A DNA stretch of 64,000 nt from Candidatus Rokuibacteriota bacterium (GCA_003220225.1 QHRU01000035.1:186001-250000), one strand, 5' to 3'. Positions 37,803 to 46,426 are shown, numbered from the stretch's first letter. Notes: generated by a model from the letters alone, not told the origin. A program made the numbers and translations.

Positions 37803-38788
37803 CGGCGCAGCAGCGCGATGGCCGCGTCCTCGTCGGTGACGAGGACGTTCAGGAAGCGGCCGGCGAGCGCGCCGCGCAGCGCGTCCACCTTGGCCTTGCC
37901 GCCGGAGGCGGCCACGACGTAGCGGTCGTCGCGCCGGGAGAGCGCCTGCAGCCGGTCGCCCTCCACGGACAAGAGCCGCCGCGAGAGCGCGCGCAGCTCG
38001 GGCCGGTCCACCACGCGGCCCTCGGCGTCGAAGGGCTGGTAGTTGATCTCGCCCACGACCCCGAGCTGTCGCAGCCGCTTGACGCTCACGCCGTAGGACT
38101 CGGCCAGCGAGCAAAACCCCGGCGTCTGCTCGGCGATCACGCCGATGCCGACCAGCGCGATGTCCACGTCCTGGGCGGCGTCGTAGATCGAGCGCACCTC
38201 GGGGTCGCGCAGCAGGCGCCGGCGCTCGCGCTCGATCGCCTTGAGCGAGAGCAGGTGCTGGACGGGCAGGGCGTAGGCGCGCACGTGCGGCCGGTACTTG
38301 GCGGCCATCATGCCGACGAGCGTGTTGGCGAAGATGTCGACGAGCTTGAGCGTGCTCTCGCCGGACAGCGGATAGAGCGCCAGGTCGCGGAAGCGGCGCT
38401 CGCGCAGCGAGTGGATCGTGTGGTAGAGCGTGAACCCGCACGACAGCCCGATCCGCATGCCGTTCTCGGCGATCTTCTCGAAGTAGTCGGCCGCCGCCGC
38501 CCCCAGCTCGGCCCGCAGGTCGCCGCGCCCGCCGGAGGCGACCACCACCGCCTCGCGCAGGCCGTACGTTCGGACGAGCCCGGTCTCCAGCTCCTCGGTG
38601 CGGGGGAGGTCCAGCTCGACGCGCACGAGGCCGTCGTCCATGGCGCGCTTGAGCAGGCGCGAGACCGTGGCCGCCGACACGCCGAGGGCGACCGCGATGT
38701 CCTTCTGGCTCCGGCCCTGCTTGTAGTAGAGCTCCAGGCACTGGACCATCTGCCGGACCTCGCGGGAGGGCTGAGAAATTAATTTCAT
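37799..38788 (-). CDS. SorC-family transcriptional regulator
   Basis: 329 residues from the ATG at 38788, the start that leaves room for the promoter region; an earlier in-frame start at 38881 would run into fbp. N-terminal helix-turn-helix: [29 protein letters not shown] (given in two parts: sensing helix [10 protein letters not shown], recognition helix [10 protein letters not shown]). The rest is a phosphosugar-binding domain related to CggR/DeoR/SorC ([43 protein letters not shown]). It is divergent from fbp, so it probably controls gluconeogenesis in response to a sugar phosphate. Confidence 0.85.
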   Translation of the reverse strand: MKLISQPSREVRQMVQCLELYYKQGRSQKDIAVALGVSAATVSRLLKRAMDDGLVRVELDLPRTEELETGLVRTYGLREAVVVASGGRGDLRAELGAAAADYFEKIAENGMRIGLSCGFTLYHTIHSLRERRFRDLALYPLSGESTLKLVDIFANTLVGMMAAKYRPHVRAYALPVQHLLSLKAIERERRRLLRDPEVRSIYDAAQDVDIALVGIGVIAEQTPGFCSLAESYGVSVKRLRQLGVVGEINYQPFDAEGRVVDRPELRALSRRLLSVEGDRLQALSRRDDRYVVAASGGKAKVDALRGALAGRFLNVLVTDEDAAIALLRR

Positions 38789-38791
38789 CGT

Positions 38792-38811
38792 CGTCAAGTT
38801 CTTGCTTGACG
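38792..38811. promoter_or_regulatory. Probable operator for the SorC-type regulator
   Basis: CGTCAAG and CTTGACG form a perfect 7-bp inverted repeat around TTCTTG. It overlaps the -35 box of the fbp promoter and ends 4 bases upstream of the regulator's own ATG, so binding could repress both genes. Confidence 0.6.
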
Positions 38812-38834
38812 GGCCCAGTCTACCCCGATATCCT
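38806..38834 (+). promoter_or_regulatory. Promoter for fbp
   Basis: TTGACG at 38806-38811, 17 bases, TATCCT at 38829-38834. The fbp ATG at 38880 is preceded by AAGGGAGGCGAGC. Confidence 0.65.
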
Positions 38835-38879
38835 TCCGGTCGACAGCAAATCCCACCCCCAACGCCAAGGGAGGCGAGC

Positions 38880-40394
38880 ATGGGCGCACGACGCTACGGG
38901 GACGGCCGGCCGGTCGCGATGGATGCCTACCACCAGTCCAAGCACGAGCTCGACGGGCTGCCGAACACGGTCACGGAAAAGATCCCCGTCACCAACACGC
39001 CGAACATCTTCTCGTACAAGTCGTATGTCTTCGCCAAGAACCCGGCGCTCGTGCGCCGCTTCATCAAGGCCACCAAGGCCGACGTGGGCGGCGTGGGCGG
39101 CCACGTCGTGGCCGCCGACGAGGTGAAATCGATCATCGCCAAGTACGTCCTCGACAACAACTCGTACCGCGGCGAGCCGATCTTCACCTCGCTCATCGTC
39201 ACCCACACCGGCGACGACTGCGCGCTCACCGGTATCATGGCCGAGTCCGTGGACATGTCGGTGGTGGACGAGCTGATGTGGGACGCGCTGCAGGAGGGCG
39301 CCACCAAGGCCGCCGAGCTCGGGCTCTACGGCCCGGGGCAGGACCTGGTCGCCGACGCCTTCACCGGCAACCTGCGCGGCGCCGGCCCCGCCACGGTGGC
39401 CCTGCCGTTCCCGGTGCGCAAGGACAACCCGTCGCAGACGGTGCTCGTGTCCTTCGCGGACAAGACGGAGCCGATGGCGTTCAACCACTACGCCACCGGC
39501 GCCTACATGCTGCCGCGCTTCAACACCGGCCTGATCATCGCGGCGTCGAAGATGAAGCGCGGCTACATCTTCGAGATCGTGGACCTCGACACCAAAGCCC
39601 AGGCCATCGAGGCGGGCGCGCACCCGCGCGACCCGAAGGCCCTCGACGGCAAGATGGAGGAGCTCGCCAAGGGCCTCCAGGAAAAAGTCATCACGCTCCG
39701 CGCGCCCGAGGACCTCTACGACATCGAGGGCCTCACGCGCTCCTCGCGCTTCGTCATCGCGCGCATCTGGAGCCGCAACGAGAAGGGCGAGCGCGACCAG
39801 CTCGGCTACATCTGCTCGGCCGAGCGGCTGCACAACATCAAGACGAAGAAGGGCTTCACCTACGGCGGCAAGGACGACCCCGTGCTCCTCGCCTTCGCGC
39901 AGGGCGACTGGCCGGCGCCGGGGGAGATCACCTCGCCGTGGGCGACGGCGCCGATGGTCGCGGGCGACTGCCGCGGCAGCCACAACCTGCACATCCTGCC
40001 CATGCCGATCAACTCGCAGACGTCGTACTGGTCGGGCCCGATCCTGTCGGCGATCACGCTGTCCTGTAACATCCACACGGGGCGGATCGGCGCCATCTCC
40101 GACCAGTTCGCGCTCGGCACCCCGTGGGACGAGGTGCGCCGCACCGCCTCGCAGCTGGCCATCCAGTTCCGCCACGCGCACGGCGTCAAGCAACCCGCCA
40201 CGCTGCACGAGGACGAGCTGGAGTACCAGGAGGGCTGGAAGGAGCGCCGCGCCCGCCTCGAGCTGCAGTTCGAGACCAAGCCCCCGCTGACCTTCACCGA
40301 CAACGGCGCCCACGGTCACGGCAACGGCCACGGCGCCGCCGCGCCGAAGGCGGCGGCCGCCGCCGGCAAGGGTCGCCCGGAGGAAATCGATTGA
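38880..40394 (+). CDS. fbp: Class V fructose-1,6-bisphosphate aldolase/phosphatase
   Basis: 504 residues. In archaea and deep-branching bacteria this single enzyme makes fructose 6-phosphate from triose phosphates, so it drives gluconeogenesis one way. Matching segments are KADVGGVGGH, VTHTGDD, LGLYGPGQDLVADAFTGN, ADKTEPMAFN, SAERLHNI and GKDDPVLL. The aldolase residues appear conserved as Tyr328 and Lys331 in TYGGKDDP. It is longer than archaeal enzymes: about 60 extra N-terminal residues and a His/Gly/Ala-rich tail (NGAHGHGNGHGAAAPK). Monocistronic, with its own promoter and a strong terminator. Confidence 0.88.
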   Translation: MGARRYGDGRPVAMDAYHQSKHELDGLPNTVTEKIPVTNTPNIFSYKSYVFAKNPALVRRFIKATKADVGGVGGHVVAADEVKSIIAKYVLDNNSYRGEPIFTSLIVTHTGDDCALTGIMAESVDMSVVDELMWDALQEGATKAAELGLYGPGQDLVADAFTGNLRGAGPATVALPFPVRKDNPSQTVLVSFADKTEPMAFNHYATGAYMLPRFNTGLIIAASKMKRGYIFEIVDLDTKAQAIEAGAHPRDPKALDGKMEELAKGLQEKVITLRAPEDLYDIEGLTRSSRFVIARIWSRNEKGERDQLGYICSAERLHNIKTKKGFTYGGKDDPVLLAFAQGDWPAPGEITSPWATAPMVAGDCRGSHNLHILPMPINSQTSYWSGPILSAITLSCNIHTGRIGAISDQFALGTPWDEVRRTASQLAIQFRHAHGVKQPATLHEDELEYQEGWKERRARLELQFETKPPLTFTDNGAHGHGNGHGAAAPKAAAAAGKGRPEEID

Positions 40395-40396
40395 AC

Positions 40397-40428
40397 GTTG
40401 GGGGGAGCGCACCGCCGCTCCCCCCAAC
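40397..40428 (+). terminator. Terminator after fbp
   Basis: GTTGGGGGGAGCG pairs perfectly over 13 bp with CGCTCCCCCCAAC around CACCGC, directly after the fbp stop, followed by TT. Confidence 0.8.
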
Positions 40429-40470
40429 TTCCCCCCACCGGGACACGCGCTTGGCCAAGGGTTGAGATCG

Positions 40471-40496
40471 TTGCGCCGGCGGAGCCGGCGCTCGAA
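40471..40496. repeat. 26-bp REP-like palindromic element, copy 2
   Basis: Same length and ends (TTGCG ... CGCTCGAA) as 17303-17328. Stem GCGCCGGC/GCCGGCGC around GGA. Differs in four positions, two of which are a compensatory pair. Confidence 0.7.
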
Positions 40497-40517
40497 ACGC
40501 CCGACGACGCGCGGAGT

Positions 40518-40546
40518 TTGACTTGATCCGAAGCGGGTGTTACGGT
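40518..40546 (+). promoter_or_regulatory. Possible promoter for miaB
   Basis: TTGACT at 40518-40523, 17 bases, TACGGT at 40541-40546; good -35, weak -10. It lies 37 bases before the miaB ATG. Confidence 0.45.
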
Positions 40547-40582
40547 TCAAGCTAGCGTCAAACAAGGATTTCCTGGACCCGC

Positions 40583-41926
40583 ATGGCGAAGTTACACGTC
40601 ATCACGTATGGCTGCCAGATGAACGAGTACGACTCCGAGCGGGTCGCCGGCCTGCTGCGCGAGCATCGCTACGAGCTTACCGACAGCGAAGGGGACGCCG
40701 ACCTCATCCTCGTCAACACCTGCGCGATCCGTGAGAAGGCCGAGGACAAGGTCTTCTCCAAGCTCGGCGAGCTGCGCGCGTTGAAGGCGCGAAAGCCGGA
40801 GCTCGTGCTCGGCGTGATGGGCTGCATGGCGCAGCTGCAGCAGGGCGCGGTGCAGAAGCGGGCGCCCTACGTCGATCTCGTCTTCGGCTCCGCCGCCGTC
40901 TCCCGCGTCGCCGAGCTGGTCGATCGCGCGCGGCGCGAGCGCCGCCACGTGCTGGAGACCGGCGAAGCCCCGCTCGTGAAGCTCACGGCGCGCCCGCCGT
41001 CCGCCGACCGCGTGCGCGCGTACGTCACGGTCATGGAGGGATGCGAAAAGCACTGCACGTTCTGCGTGGTGCCACGCACCCGCGGGCGCGAGCGCAGCCA
41101 CGCGCCCGAGACGGTCGTGGCCGAGGTGCGCGGTCTGGTGGCCGAGGGCTGCCGCGAGGTGACGCTGCTCGGCCAGACGGTCAACGCCTACGGCCGCGAC
41201 CTCACGCCCCCGACCGATCTTCCCGAGCTCCTGCGCCGCGTGAACGACGTCGAGGGCCTCGCGCGCATCCGGTTCACGACCTCCAACCCGTACAACCTGA
41301 CGGCGCGGATGATCGCGGCCATGCGCGACGTCCCCAAGGTCTGCGAGTGGTTTCACCTGCCGCTGCAGTCGGGCAGCAACCGCGTGCTCGAGCGGATGAA
41401 CCGCGGCTACACGCGCGAGCGGTACCTGGAGCTGATCGAGGACCTCCGGGCGGCGGTGCCGGAGCTCGCGCTCTCGACGGACCTCATCGTCGGCTTCCCG
41501 GGCGAGACCGAGGAGGACTTCCGCGAAACGCTCGCGATGGTCGAGCGCGTCGGCTACGACAACGTCTTCGCCTTCCGCTACTCGCGGCGGCCGGGCACCC
41601 CTGCCGCCGACCTGCCCGACCAGATCCCCGAGGCCGTGAAGGCCGACCGCAATCGCCGCCTCCTCGAGGTCGTGGACCGCGTGACGCGCGCGCGCGCGGC
41701 GCCGCTGGCGGGGCGGGTGGTGGAGGTGCTGGTGGACGGCGTCTCGCGGCGGAATGCCGGCGAGCTCTCGGGCCGGACGCGCTGCAACCGTGTCGTGAAC
41801 CTCGACGGCCTCGGCCGGGTCCGCGTGGGCGACGTCGTCCGCGCCCGGGTGACCGAGGTGCTCCCGCACAGCCTGCGGGCCGCGCTCCAGTCGGCACCCG
41901 AGGAGGCCGTATGCTCGTCGAGATGA
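40583..41926 (+). CDS. miaB: tRNA-2-methylthio-N6-dimethylallyladenosine synthase
   Basis: 447 residues. A radical-SAM methylthiotransferase that modifies A37 of tRNAs. The N-terminal UPF0004 domain holds one cluster's cysteines in YGCQMNEYDSE, VNTCAIREKAEDKV and MGCMAQ. The radical-SAM cluster motif is CEKHCTFC (CxxxCxxC). PLQSGSNRVLERMNRGYTRE and FRYSRRPGTPAA follow, with a C-terminal TRAM domain. It overlaps the DUF151 gene by 16 bases. Confidence 0.95.
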   Translation: MAKLHVITYGCQMNEYDSERVAGLLREHRYELTDSEGDADLILVNTCAIREKAEDKVFSKLGELRALKARKPELVLGVMGCMAQLQQGAVQKRAPYVDLVFGSAAVSRVAELVDRARRERRHVLETGEAPLVKLTARPPSADRVRAYVTVMEGCEKHCTFCVVPRTRGRERSHAPETVVAEVRGLVAEGCREVTLLGQTVNAYGRDLTPPTDLPELLRRVNDVEGLARIRFTTSNPYNLTARMIAAMRDVPKVCEWFHLPLQSGSNRVLERMNRGYTRERYLELIEDLRAAVPELALSTDLIVGFPGETEEDFRETLAMVERVGYDNVFAFRYSRRPGTPAADLPDQIPEAVKADRNRRLLEVVDRVTRARAAPLAGRVVEVLVDGVSRRNAGELSGRTRCNRVVNLDGLGRVRVGDVVRARVTEVLPHSLRAALQSAPEEAVCSSR

Positions 41927-42417
41927 AAGTGCGCGGGCTCGCGCTCGATCCCGTTTCGAACATGCCGATCATCATCCTGCGAGACGAGGACGACAAGCGC
42001 TCCCTGCCGATCTGGGTCGGCATCTTCGAGGCCAACGCCATCGCGCTGGAGCTGGAGAAGATCCCGACGCCGCGGCCGATGACGCACGACCTGATCAAGA
42101 ACATCCTCGAGTCGCTCGAGGTCCAGGTGCTCAAGATCGTCGTGACCGACCTCAAGGACAACACGTTCTTCGCCGTCCTCCACCTCAAGCTCGGCGAGAC
42201 CGAGTACACCGTCGACTCGCGCCCCTCGGACGCCATCGCGCTGGCGCTGCGCGTGGCCGCCCCCATCTTCGTGGAGGAGGAGGTCTTTCCGAAGGCCGGC
42301 AAGATGGAGGTCGCGAAGGAAACGACGGAGCCGGTGAAGACCGACGATCCGGAGCAGCTGCGGGAGTGGCTGCAGAACATCAAGCCGGAGGACTTCGAGA
42401 AGTACAACAAGGCGTGA
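41911..42417 (+). CDS. DUF151 / bifunctional nuclease family protein
   Basis: 168 residues from ATG 41911 inside the end of miaB. The family core reads MKVRGLALDPVSNMPIIILRD, LPIWVGIFEANAIALELE, and DSRPSDAIALALRVAAPIFV. Members were linked to DNase/RNase activity in plants, but the bacterial role is unclear. miaB-DUF151 adjacency occurs in many delta-proteobacteria-like genomes. The charged C-terminus (EQLREWLQNIKPEDFEKY) is typical. Confidence 0.88.
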   Translation: MLVEMKVRGLALDPVSNMPIIILRDEDDKRSLPIWVGIFEANAIALELEKIPTPRPMTHDLIKNILESLEVQVLKIVVTDLKDNTFFAVLHLKLGETEYTVDSRPSDAIALALRVAAPIFVEEEVFPKAGKMEVAKETTEPVKTDDPEQLREWLQNIKPEDFEKYNKA

Positions 42418-42425
42418 CGGCCGGC

Positions 42426-43580
42426 ATGCGCGTCGCGCTCTTCACGAACAACTACGTGCCGTTCTGCGGCGGCGTCACCATCTCGGTCGAGACGCTGCGC
42501 CGCGGCCTCGAGGCGCGCGGCCACGAGGTCTGGGTGCTCGCCCCGCGCTTCCCCGGCGCCGTGGACGATCCGCCGCGCGTGCTGCGCTATCCCTCGATCC
42601 CGGCCACCACGTACCCCGACTTCCCGCTGGCCATCCCGTTCGCGCGGCGCCTCGCCGCGCGCGTGCGCGACCTCGACGTCGACGTCTTCCACGCGCACCA
42701 CCCGTTCCTGCTCGGGCCGGCGGCGGCGCGGCTGGCGCGCCGGCTCGGGCGGCCGCTCGTGTTCACGTACCACACGCGCTACGAAAAGTACGCGCACTAC
42801 GTGCCCTTCTCGCGGGCGGTGGTCGAGCGGGCCGCGGTCGAGCTGAGCGCGCGGTTCGCCCGGCGCGCCGACGCGGTGATCGCGCCCTCGGCGCGGGTGC
42901 GCGACGAGCTCGTGCGCCGCGGCGTGGGGGCGCCCCTCGCCGTGATCCCGACGGGCGTCGACCTCGAGCGCTTCCGGCCCGGCGAGCGCGGGGCGGCCCG
43001 GCGCGCCCTCGGCCTGTCCCTCGACGAGCCGCTGCTCCTCTACGTCGGCCGCCTCGACCGGGAGAAGTCGGTCGAGCGCGTGCTCGTCGCCTTCGACCAC
43101 GTGGCGGGCACGCTGCCGCGCGCGCGGCTCGCGCTGGTGGGGCAGGGCAAGGAGGCGGCCCACCTGCGCGCGCTGGCGGCGCGCCTCCCGTCGGCGTCGC
43201 GCGTGCGCTTCCTCGGTGCGCGCCCCCACGACGCGCTGCCCGTCTGCTACCAGGCGGCCGATCTCTTCCTCTTCGCCTCGGAGACGGAGACGCAGGGCCT
43301 GGTGCTCGCCGAGGCGGCCGCGTGCGGGCTGGCGGCGGTGGCGGTGGCGGCCCCGGGCTGCGACGAGGTCGTGCGCGACGGCGCCACCGGCGTGCTGGCG
43401 AAGTCGGATCCCACCGCGCTGGCCGAGGCGGCCATCGGGCTGCTGCTCGACCACGAGCGGCGCGCGGCGATGGCGGCACGCGCCCGGGCCGTCGCCGAGC
43501 GGGAGTTCGACGTGCGCCTGCAGATCGATCGCACGCTGGCCGTCTACGCCGCGGCCGTCGCGGCCTGCCGCCGGCGGTGA
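42426..43580 (+). CDS. Glycosyltransferase family 4 protein
   Basis: 384 residues. GT-B fold: acceptor half starts VALFTNNYVPFCGGVTISVE and has DVFHAHHPFLLGPAAARLAR; the nucleotide-sugar half has LLLYVGRLDREKSVERVL and ETQGLVLAEAAACGL, where the EX7E glutamates lie. The pattern is close to bacterial diacylglycerol glucosyl/mannosyltransferases of GT4, so a membrane glycolipid is a plausible product, but substrate is not determined. ATGA overlap with the next gene. Confidence 0.85.
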   Translation: MRVALFTNNYVPFCGGVTISVETLRRGLEARGHEVWVLAPRFPGAVDDPPRVLRYPSIPATTYPDFPLAIPFARRLAARVRDLDVDVFHAHHPFLLGPAAARLARRLGRPLVFTYHTRYEKYAHYVPFSRAVVERAAVELSARFARRADAVIAPSARVRDELVRRGVGAPLAVIPTGVDLERFRPGERGAARRALGLSLDEPLLLYVGRLDREKSVERVLVAFDHVAGTLPRARLALVGQGKEAAHLRALAARLPSASRVRFLGARPHDALPVCYQAADLFLFASETETQGLVLAEAAACGLAAVAVAAPGCDEVVRDGATGVLAKSDPTALAEAAIGLLLDHERRAAMAARARAVAEREFDVRLQIDRTLAVYAAAVAACRRR

Positions 43581-43828
43581 TGGCGGCGCCCCGCGCGATC
43601 CGGGTGAGCTGCCGCCCCGAGTTCGCCGCTCCGGAGGGGCAGGGGCTGCTGGCCGCCGACCCGCGCGTGCGGACCCTGCGGCGCGTGCTCGTGTCGTATC
43701 CCGACGTGCGCTACATCCTGCCCGACCGGATCAGCCTCGAGCCGACCGCCGACCCGCGCACGCTCGAGACGGTCGCGCGCTTCCTCGAGCGCCAGCAGTG
43801 GCTGGTGACCTCCGTGGTCGTGGAGTGA
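43580..43828 (+). CDS. Small protein of unknown function
   Basis: 82 residues. The ATG overlaps the glycosyltransferase stop (TGATG), which argues that it is translated. Charged, mixed alpha/beta, with VRTLRRVLVSYPDVRYILPD and PRTLETVARFLERQQWLVTS. No family recognised. It may be an accessory to the glycosyltransferase or belong with the phenylacetate genes. Confidence 0.5.
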   Translation: MAAPRAIRVSCRPEFAAPEGQGLLAADPRVRTLRRVLVSYPDVRYILPDRISLEPTADPRTLETVARFLERQQWLVTSVVVE

Positions 43829-43853
43829 ACCCTACCTTCGGTAGGACAAGCCC

Positions 43854-44162
43854 GTGAGCGAGCGGGCCGCCGAGACTCACGCGCGGATCGTCCGGGAGAT
43901 CGTCAAGGAGAAGGCGGTCACGCTCGGGCGCGCCGGCGAGCGGCTGGAGGCGGCGCTGGCCGAGGTGGCCGCGATCGCGCGCGCCTGGCCGGCCGCCGGC
44001 GACGCGGCGGAGCACGAGCGGCTCACCGCCGCCTACGACCGCGCCTGGCGGGCAGCCGACACGGCGCGGCAGACGCTGCTGATCCAGCGCGAGGCGGTCG
44101 GGCTCCGCCACCACCGCGACGTGGAGCAGCAGTTCCCGCGGCCGCCGCGCCGGCCCGGGTGA
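43854..44162 (+). CDS. Small helical protein of unknown function
   Basis: 102 residues from GTG 43854. Almost entirely helical and rich in Ala/Arg/Glu (IVREIVKEKAVTLGRAGERL), with a second helix around TAAYDRAWRAADTARQTLL; a coiled-coil hairpin is likely. A CCTACC/GGTAGG mini-hairpin lies just upstream. Twelve bases before the PaaK-like gene. Function unknown. Confidence 0.45.
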   Translation: MSERAAETHARIVREIVKEKAVTLGRAGERLEAALAEVAAIARAWPAAGDAAEHERLTAAYDRAWRAADTARQTLLIQREAVGLRHHRDVEQQFPRPPRRPG

Positions 44163-44174
44163 GGGGGGCCGCCG

Positions 44175-45470
44175 GTGATCTGGAACCCGGCGGCCGAGCG
44201 CCTGACGCGGGCGGCGCGCGAGGCGCTCCAGTGGGAGCGGCTGCGCGCGACGCTCGCGTGGGCCACCGAGCGCGTGCCGTTCTACGCCGAGCGGCTCCGC
44301 GGACGCGCCGTCCGCGGCCTCGGCGAGCTGGCCACGCTGCCGTTCACCCGCAAGAGCGATCTGCGCGAGCATTATCCGTTCGGGCTCTTCGCGGTGCCGC
44401 GCGCCGAGCTGGCGCGCCTGCACGCCTCGTCCGGCACGAAGGGCAAGCCCACGGTCGTCGGCTACACGGCGGGCGACCTCGACGTCTGGCGCGAGGTGAT
44501 GGCGCGGGTGCTCGTCGCCGCCGGCGGCCGCGCCGGCGACACGCTGCACAACGGCTATGGCTACGGCCTCTTCACCGGCGGCCTCGGCTTTCACGACGGC
44601 GCCGAGCGCGTCGGCATGAGCGTCGTCCCCGTCTCCTCGGGCAACACCGCGCGCCACATCTTGTTGCTGCAGGACGTCCGCCCCGCCGGCCTGTGCGCCA
44701 CGCCCTCCTTCGCGCTCCACATCGCCGAGACGATGCACGAGCAGGGGGGCGACCCGCGCGGGCTCGGCCTGCGCTACGGCCTGTACGGCGCCGAGCCGTG
44801 GACCGAGGGCCTGCGCGGGGCGCTCGAACGCGCGTTCGGCTGTCCCGCCTACGACGTCTATGGGCTGTCGGAGATCGTCGGGCCGGGCGTGGCCGGCGAG
44901 TGCGAGGCGCGCGAGGGCCTGCACCTGGCCGACGACCACTTCCTGCCCGAGATCATCGACCCCGCCACCGGCGCCGTGCTGCCGCCCGGCCACGAGGGCG
45001 AGCTCGTCCTGACGACGCTCACCAAGCGCGCGCTCCCGCTGATCCGCTATCGCACGGGCGACGTCACGACGCTCACCGACGCGGCGTGCGCCTGCGGGCG
45101 GACGAGCGCGCGGATCGCGCGCGTGAAGGGCCGCTCCGACGACATGCTGATCGTCAAGGGCGTGAACCTCTATCCCTCGGAGGTCGAGGCCGCCCTGCTC
45201 GGCGTGGAAGAGCTGGTGCCCCACTACCAGCTGCTCGTCGACCGGCGCACCACGCTGGCGCGGCTCGAGGTGCAGGTGGAGCCGGCGCCGGCGGTGGTCG
45301 AGCGCTGCGGCGGCTTCGACGCCGCGCACCCCGTCCTCGTCGACCTGCGCCGCCGGATCGGCGAGCGACTGGCCAAGGCGATCGGGCTCTCGGTGGAGGT
45401 GACGCTGGTGGCGCCGCGCACGCTGCCGCGCTCCGAGGGCAAAGCGGTGCGGGTCGTCGAGAAACGGTAG
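44175..45470 (+). CDS. paaK: Phenylacetate-CoA ligase family (PaaK-like)
   Basis: 431 residues from GTG 44175. An adenylate-forming enzyme that should couple an aryl acid to CoA. Motifs: LHASSGTKGKPTVVGYT (ATP P-loop), YDVYGLSEIVGPGVA, LIRYRTGDVT and the C-terminal hinge VKGRSDDMLIVKGVNLYPSE. Phenylacetate is the usual family substrate, but the aryl specificity cannot be read from sequence. It is followed 22 bases later by a PaaA-like diiron protein, which supports aromatic acid degradation. Confidence 0.88.
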   Translation: MIWNPAAERLTRAAREALQWERLRATLAWATERVPFYAERLRGRAVRGLGELATLPFTRKSDLREHYPFGLFAVPRAELARLHASSGTKGKPTVVGYTAGDLDVWREVMARVLVAAGGRAGDTLHNGYGYGLFTGGLGFHDGAERVGMSVVPVSSGNTARHILLLQDVRPAGLCATPSFALHIAETMHEQGGDPRGLGLRYGLYGAEPWTEGLRGALERAFGCPAYDVYGLSEIVGPGVAGECEAREGLHLADDHFLPEIIDPATGAVLPPGHEGELVLTTLTKRALPLIRYRTGDVTTLTDAACACGRTSARIARVKGRSDDMLIVKGVNLYPSEVEAALLGVEELVPHYQLLVDRRTTLARLEVQVEPAPAVVERCGGFDAAHPVLVDLRRRIGERLAKAIGLSVEVTLVAPRTLPRSEGKAVRVVEKR

Positions 45471-45492
45471 ACTGGACGGCAGGAGGCCGGCT

Positions 45493-46311
45493 ATGAGCGA
45501 CGAGCGCCAGATGATGGCCAGGATCGAGCGGGGCGAGCGCCTGGAGTCCGCGGACGAGATGACGCCCGTGTACCGCGACCACCTCGTGCACCTCATGACC
45601 ATGCAGGCCGACTCGGAGCTGGCCGGCGGGTACGGCTACGTGTCGTGGATCCAGAAGGCCCCGAGCGTCGAGGAAAAGCACGTGGTCGCCCAGATCGTGA
45701 AGGACGAGCTGCGCCACGCGGCGGTCATGTACGGGCTGCTGGCCGACCTCGGCGTCGACGTGGACAGCCACGTGCGCCGGCACGACGAGACCTTCACGAT
45801 GCGCATCGAGCCCGACGCCGATATCGGCACCCGGCGCATCACCGACGACAAGCGCGTCAACATCTTCTATTACCCGATCGACACCTGGCAGGACTTCGTC
45901 TTCTTCAACTTCTGCATGGACCGCGGCGCCGGCCACCAGCTCGAGGACGTGCGCGGCTGCTCTTACGGCCCCTGGGTCCGCGCGATCGAGGGGATCTTCA
46001 AGGAGGAGAAGTTCCACATCCGGCACGGTGAATACTGGGTCAAGAAGCTGGCCGAGGACCCGGCCACCCGCGACGAGGCCCAGGCGACGTTCGCCAAGTG
46101 GTACGTCCGCACGATGAACATCTTTGGCCGCCCCGGCTCGCCCAAGAACGTGCTCTACCGGAAGTACCGCCTCAAGACCCGCGACAATGACGACGTCCGC
46201 CAGGCGTTCGCCACCGAGGTTGCTGGCCTCTGCGAGAAATTCGGCCTGCACGTGCCCGCCTGGAAGCCCGTCTGGGAACAGCTACCCGAAGAGGCGCACA
46301 TCCCAGGCTGA
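45493..46311 (+). CDS. PaaA-like ferritin-fold diiron protein
   Basis: 272 residues. Resembles the catalytic alpha subunit of phenylacetyl-CoA 1,2-epoxidase in its helical bundle. Putative iron ligands are the Glu in ADSELAGG, the pair in VKDELRHA (ExxH), and KEEKFHIRHG (ExxH); CSYGPWVRAI also matches PaaA. It is about 35 residues shorter than PaaA. The partner subunits (PaaB, C, D, E) are absent, so it may be a stand-alone oxygenase or aryl-CoA monooxygenase relative. Last + strand gene before the dif site. Confidence 0.75.
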   Translation: MSDERQMMARIERGERLESADEMTPVYRDHLVHLMTMQADSELAGGYGYVSWIQKAPSVEEKHVVAQIVKDELRHAAVMYGLLADLGVDVDSHVRRHDETFTMRIEPDADIGTRRITDDKRVNIFYYPIDTWQDFVFFNFCMDRGAGHQLEDVRGCSYGPWVRAIEGIFKEEKFHIRHGEYWVKKLAEDPATRDEAQATFAKWYVRTMNIFGRPGSPKNVLYRKYRLKTRDNDDVRQAFATEVAGLCEKFGLHVPAWKPVWEQLPEEAHIPG

Positions 46312-46398
46312 AAGGGGCGCGGGCGCTGGCGTCACGCTCGGGGCGTCCGGCCGGCCGTCCAGCCTATAGAGATGTTGCTGCCGCACCCCGCGAAGTGA

Positions 46399-46426
46399 AG
46401 TTGACATAATGTATCTTATCGGCAGT
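46399..46426 (-). other. dif: dif site (XerC/XerD chromosome dimer resolution)
   Basis: Read on the - strand it is ACTGCCGATAA (XerC arm), GATACA (6-base centre), TTATGTCAACT (XerD arm). The XerD arm matches the dif consensus TTATGTnAACT/TTATGTTAAAT and the whole 28 bases differ from Bacillus dif at only about five places. It lies in a 176-base gene-free gap exactly where gene orientation switches. The AT-rich island in 70% GC DNA also stands out. Confidence 0.88.

Noticed and set aside
46401-46406. TTGACA as a -35 promoter box in the gap before 46488
   Set aside because: It is part of the dif XerD arm, and no plausible -10 lies 16-18 bases downstream in front of a + strand gene.
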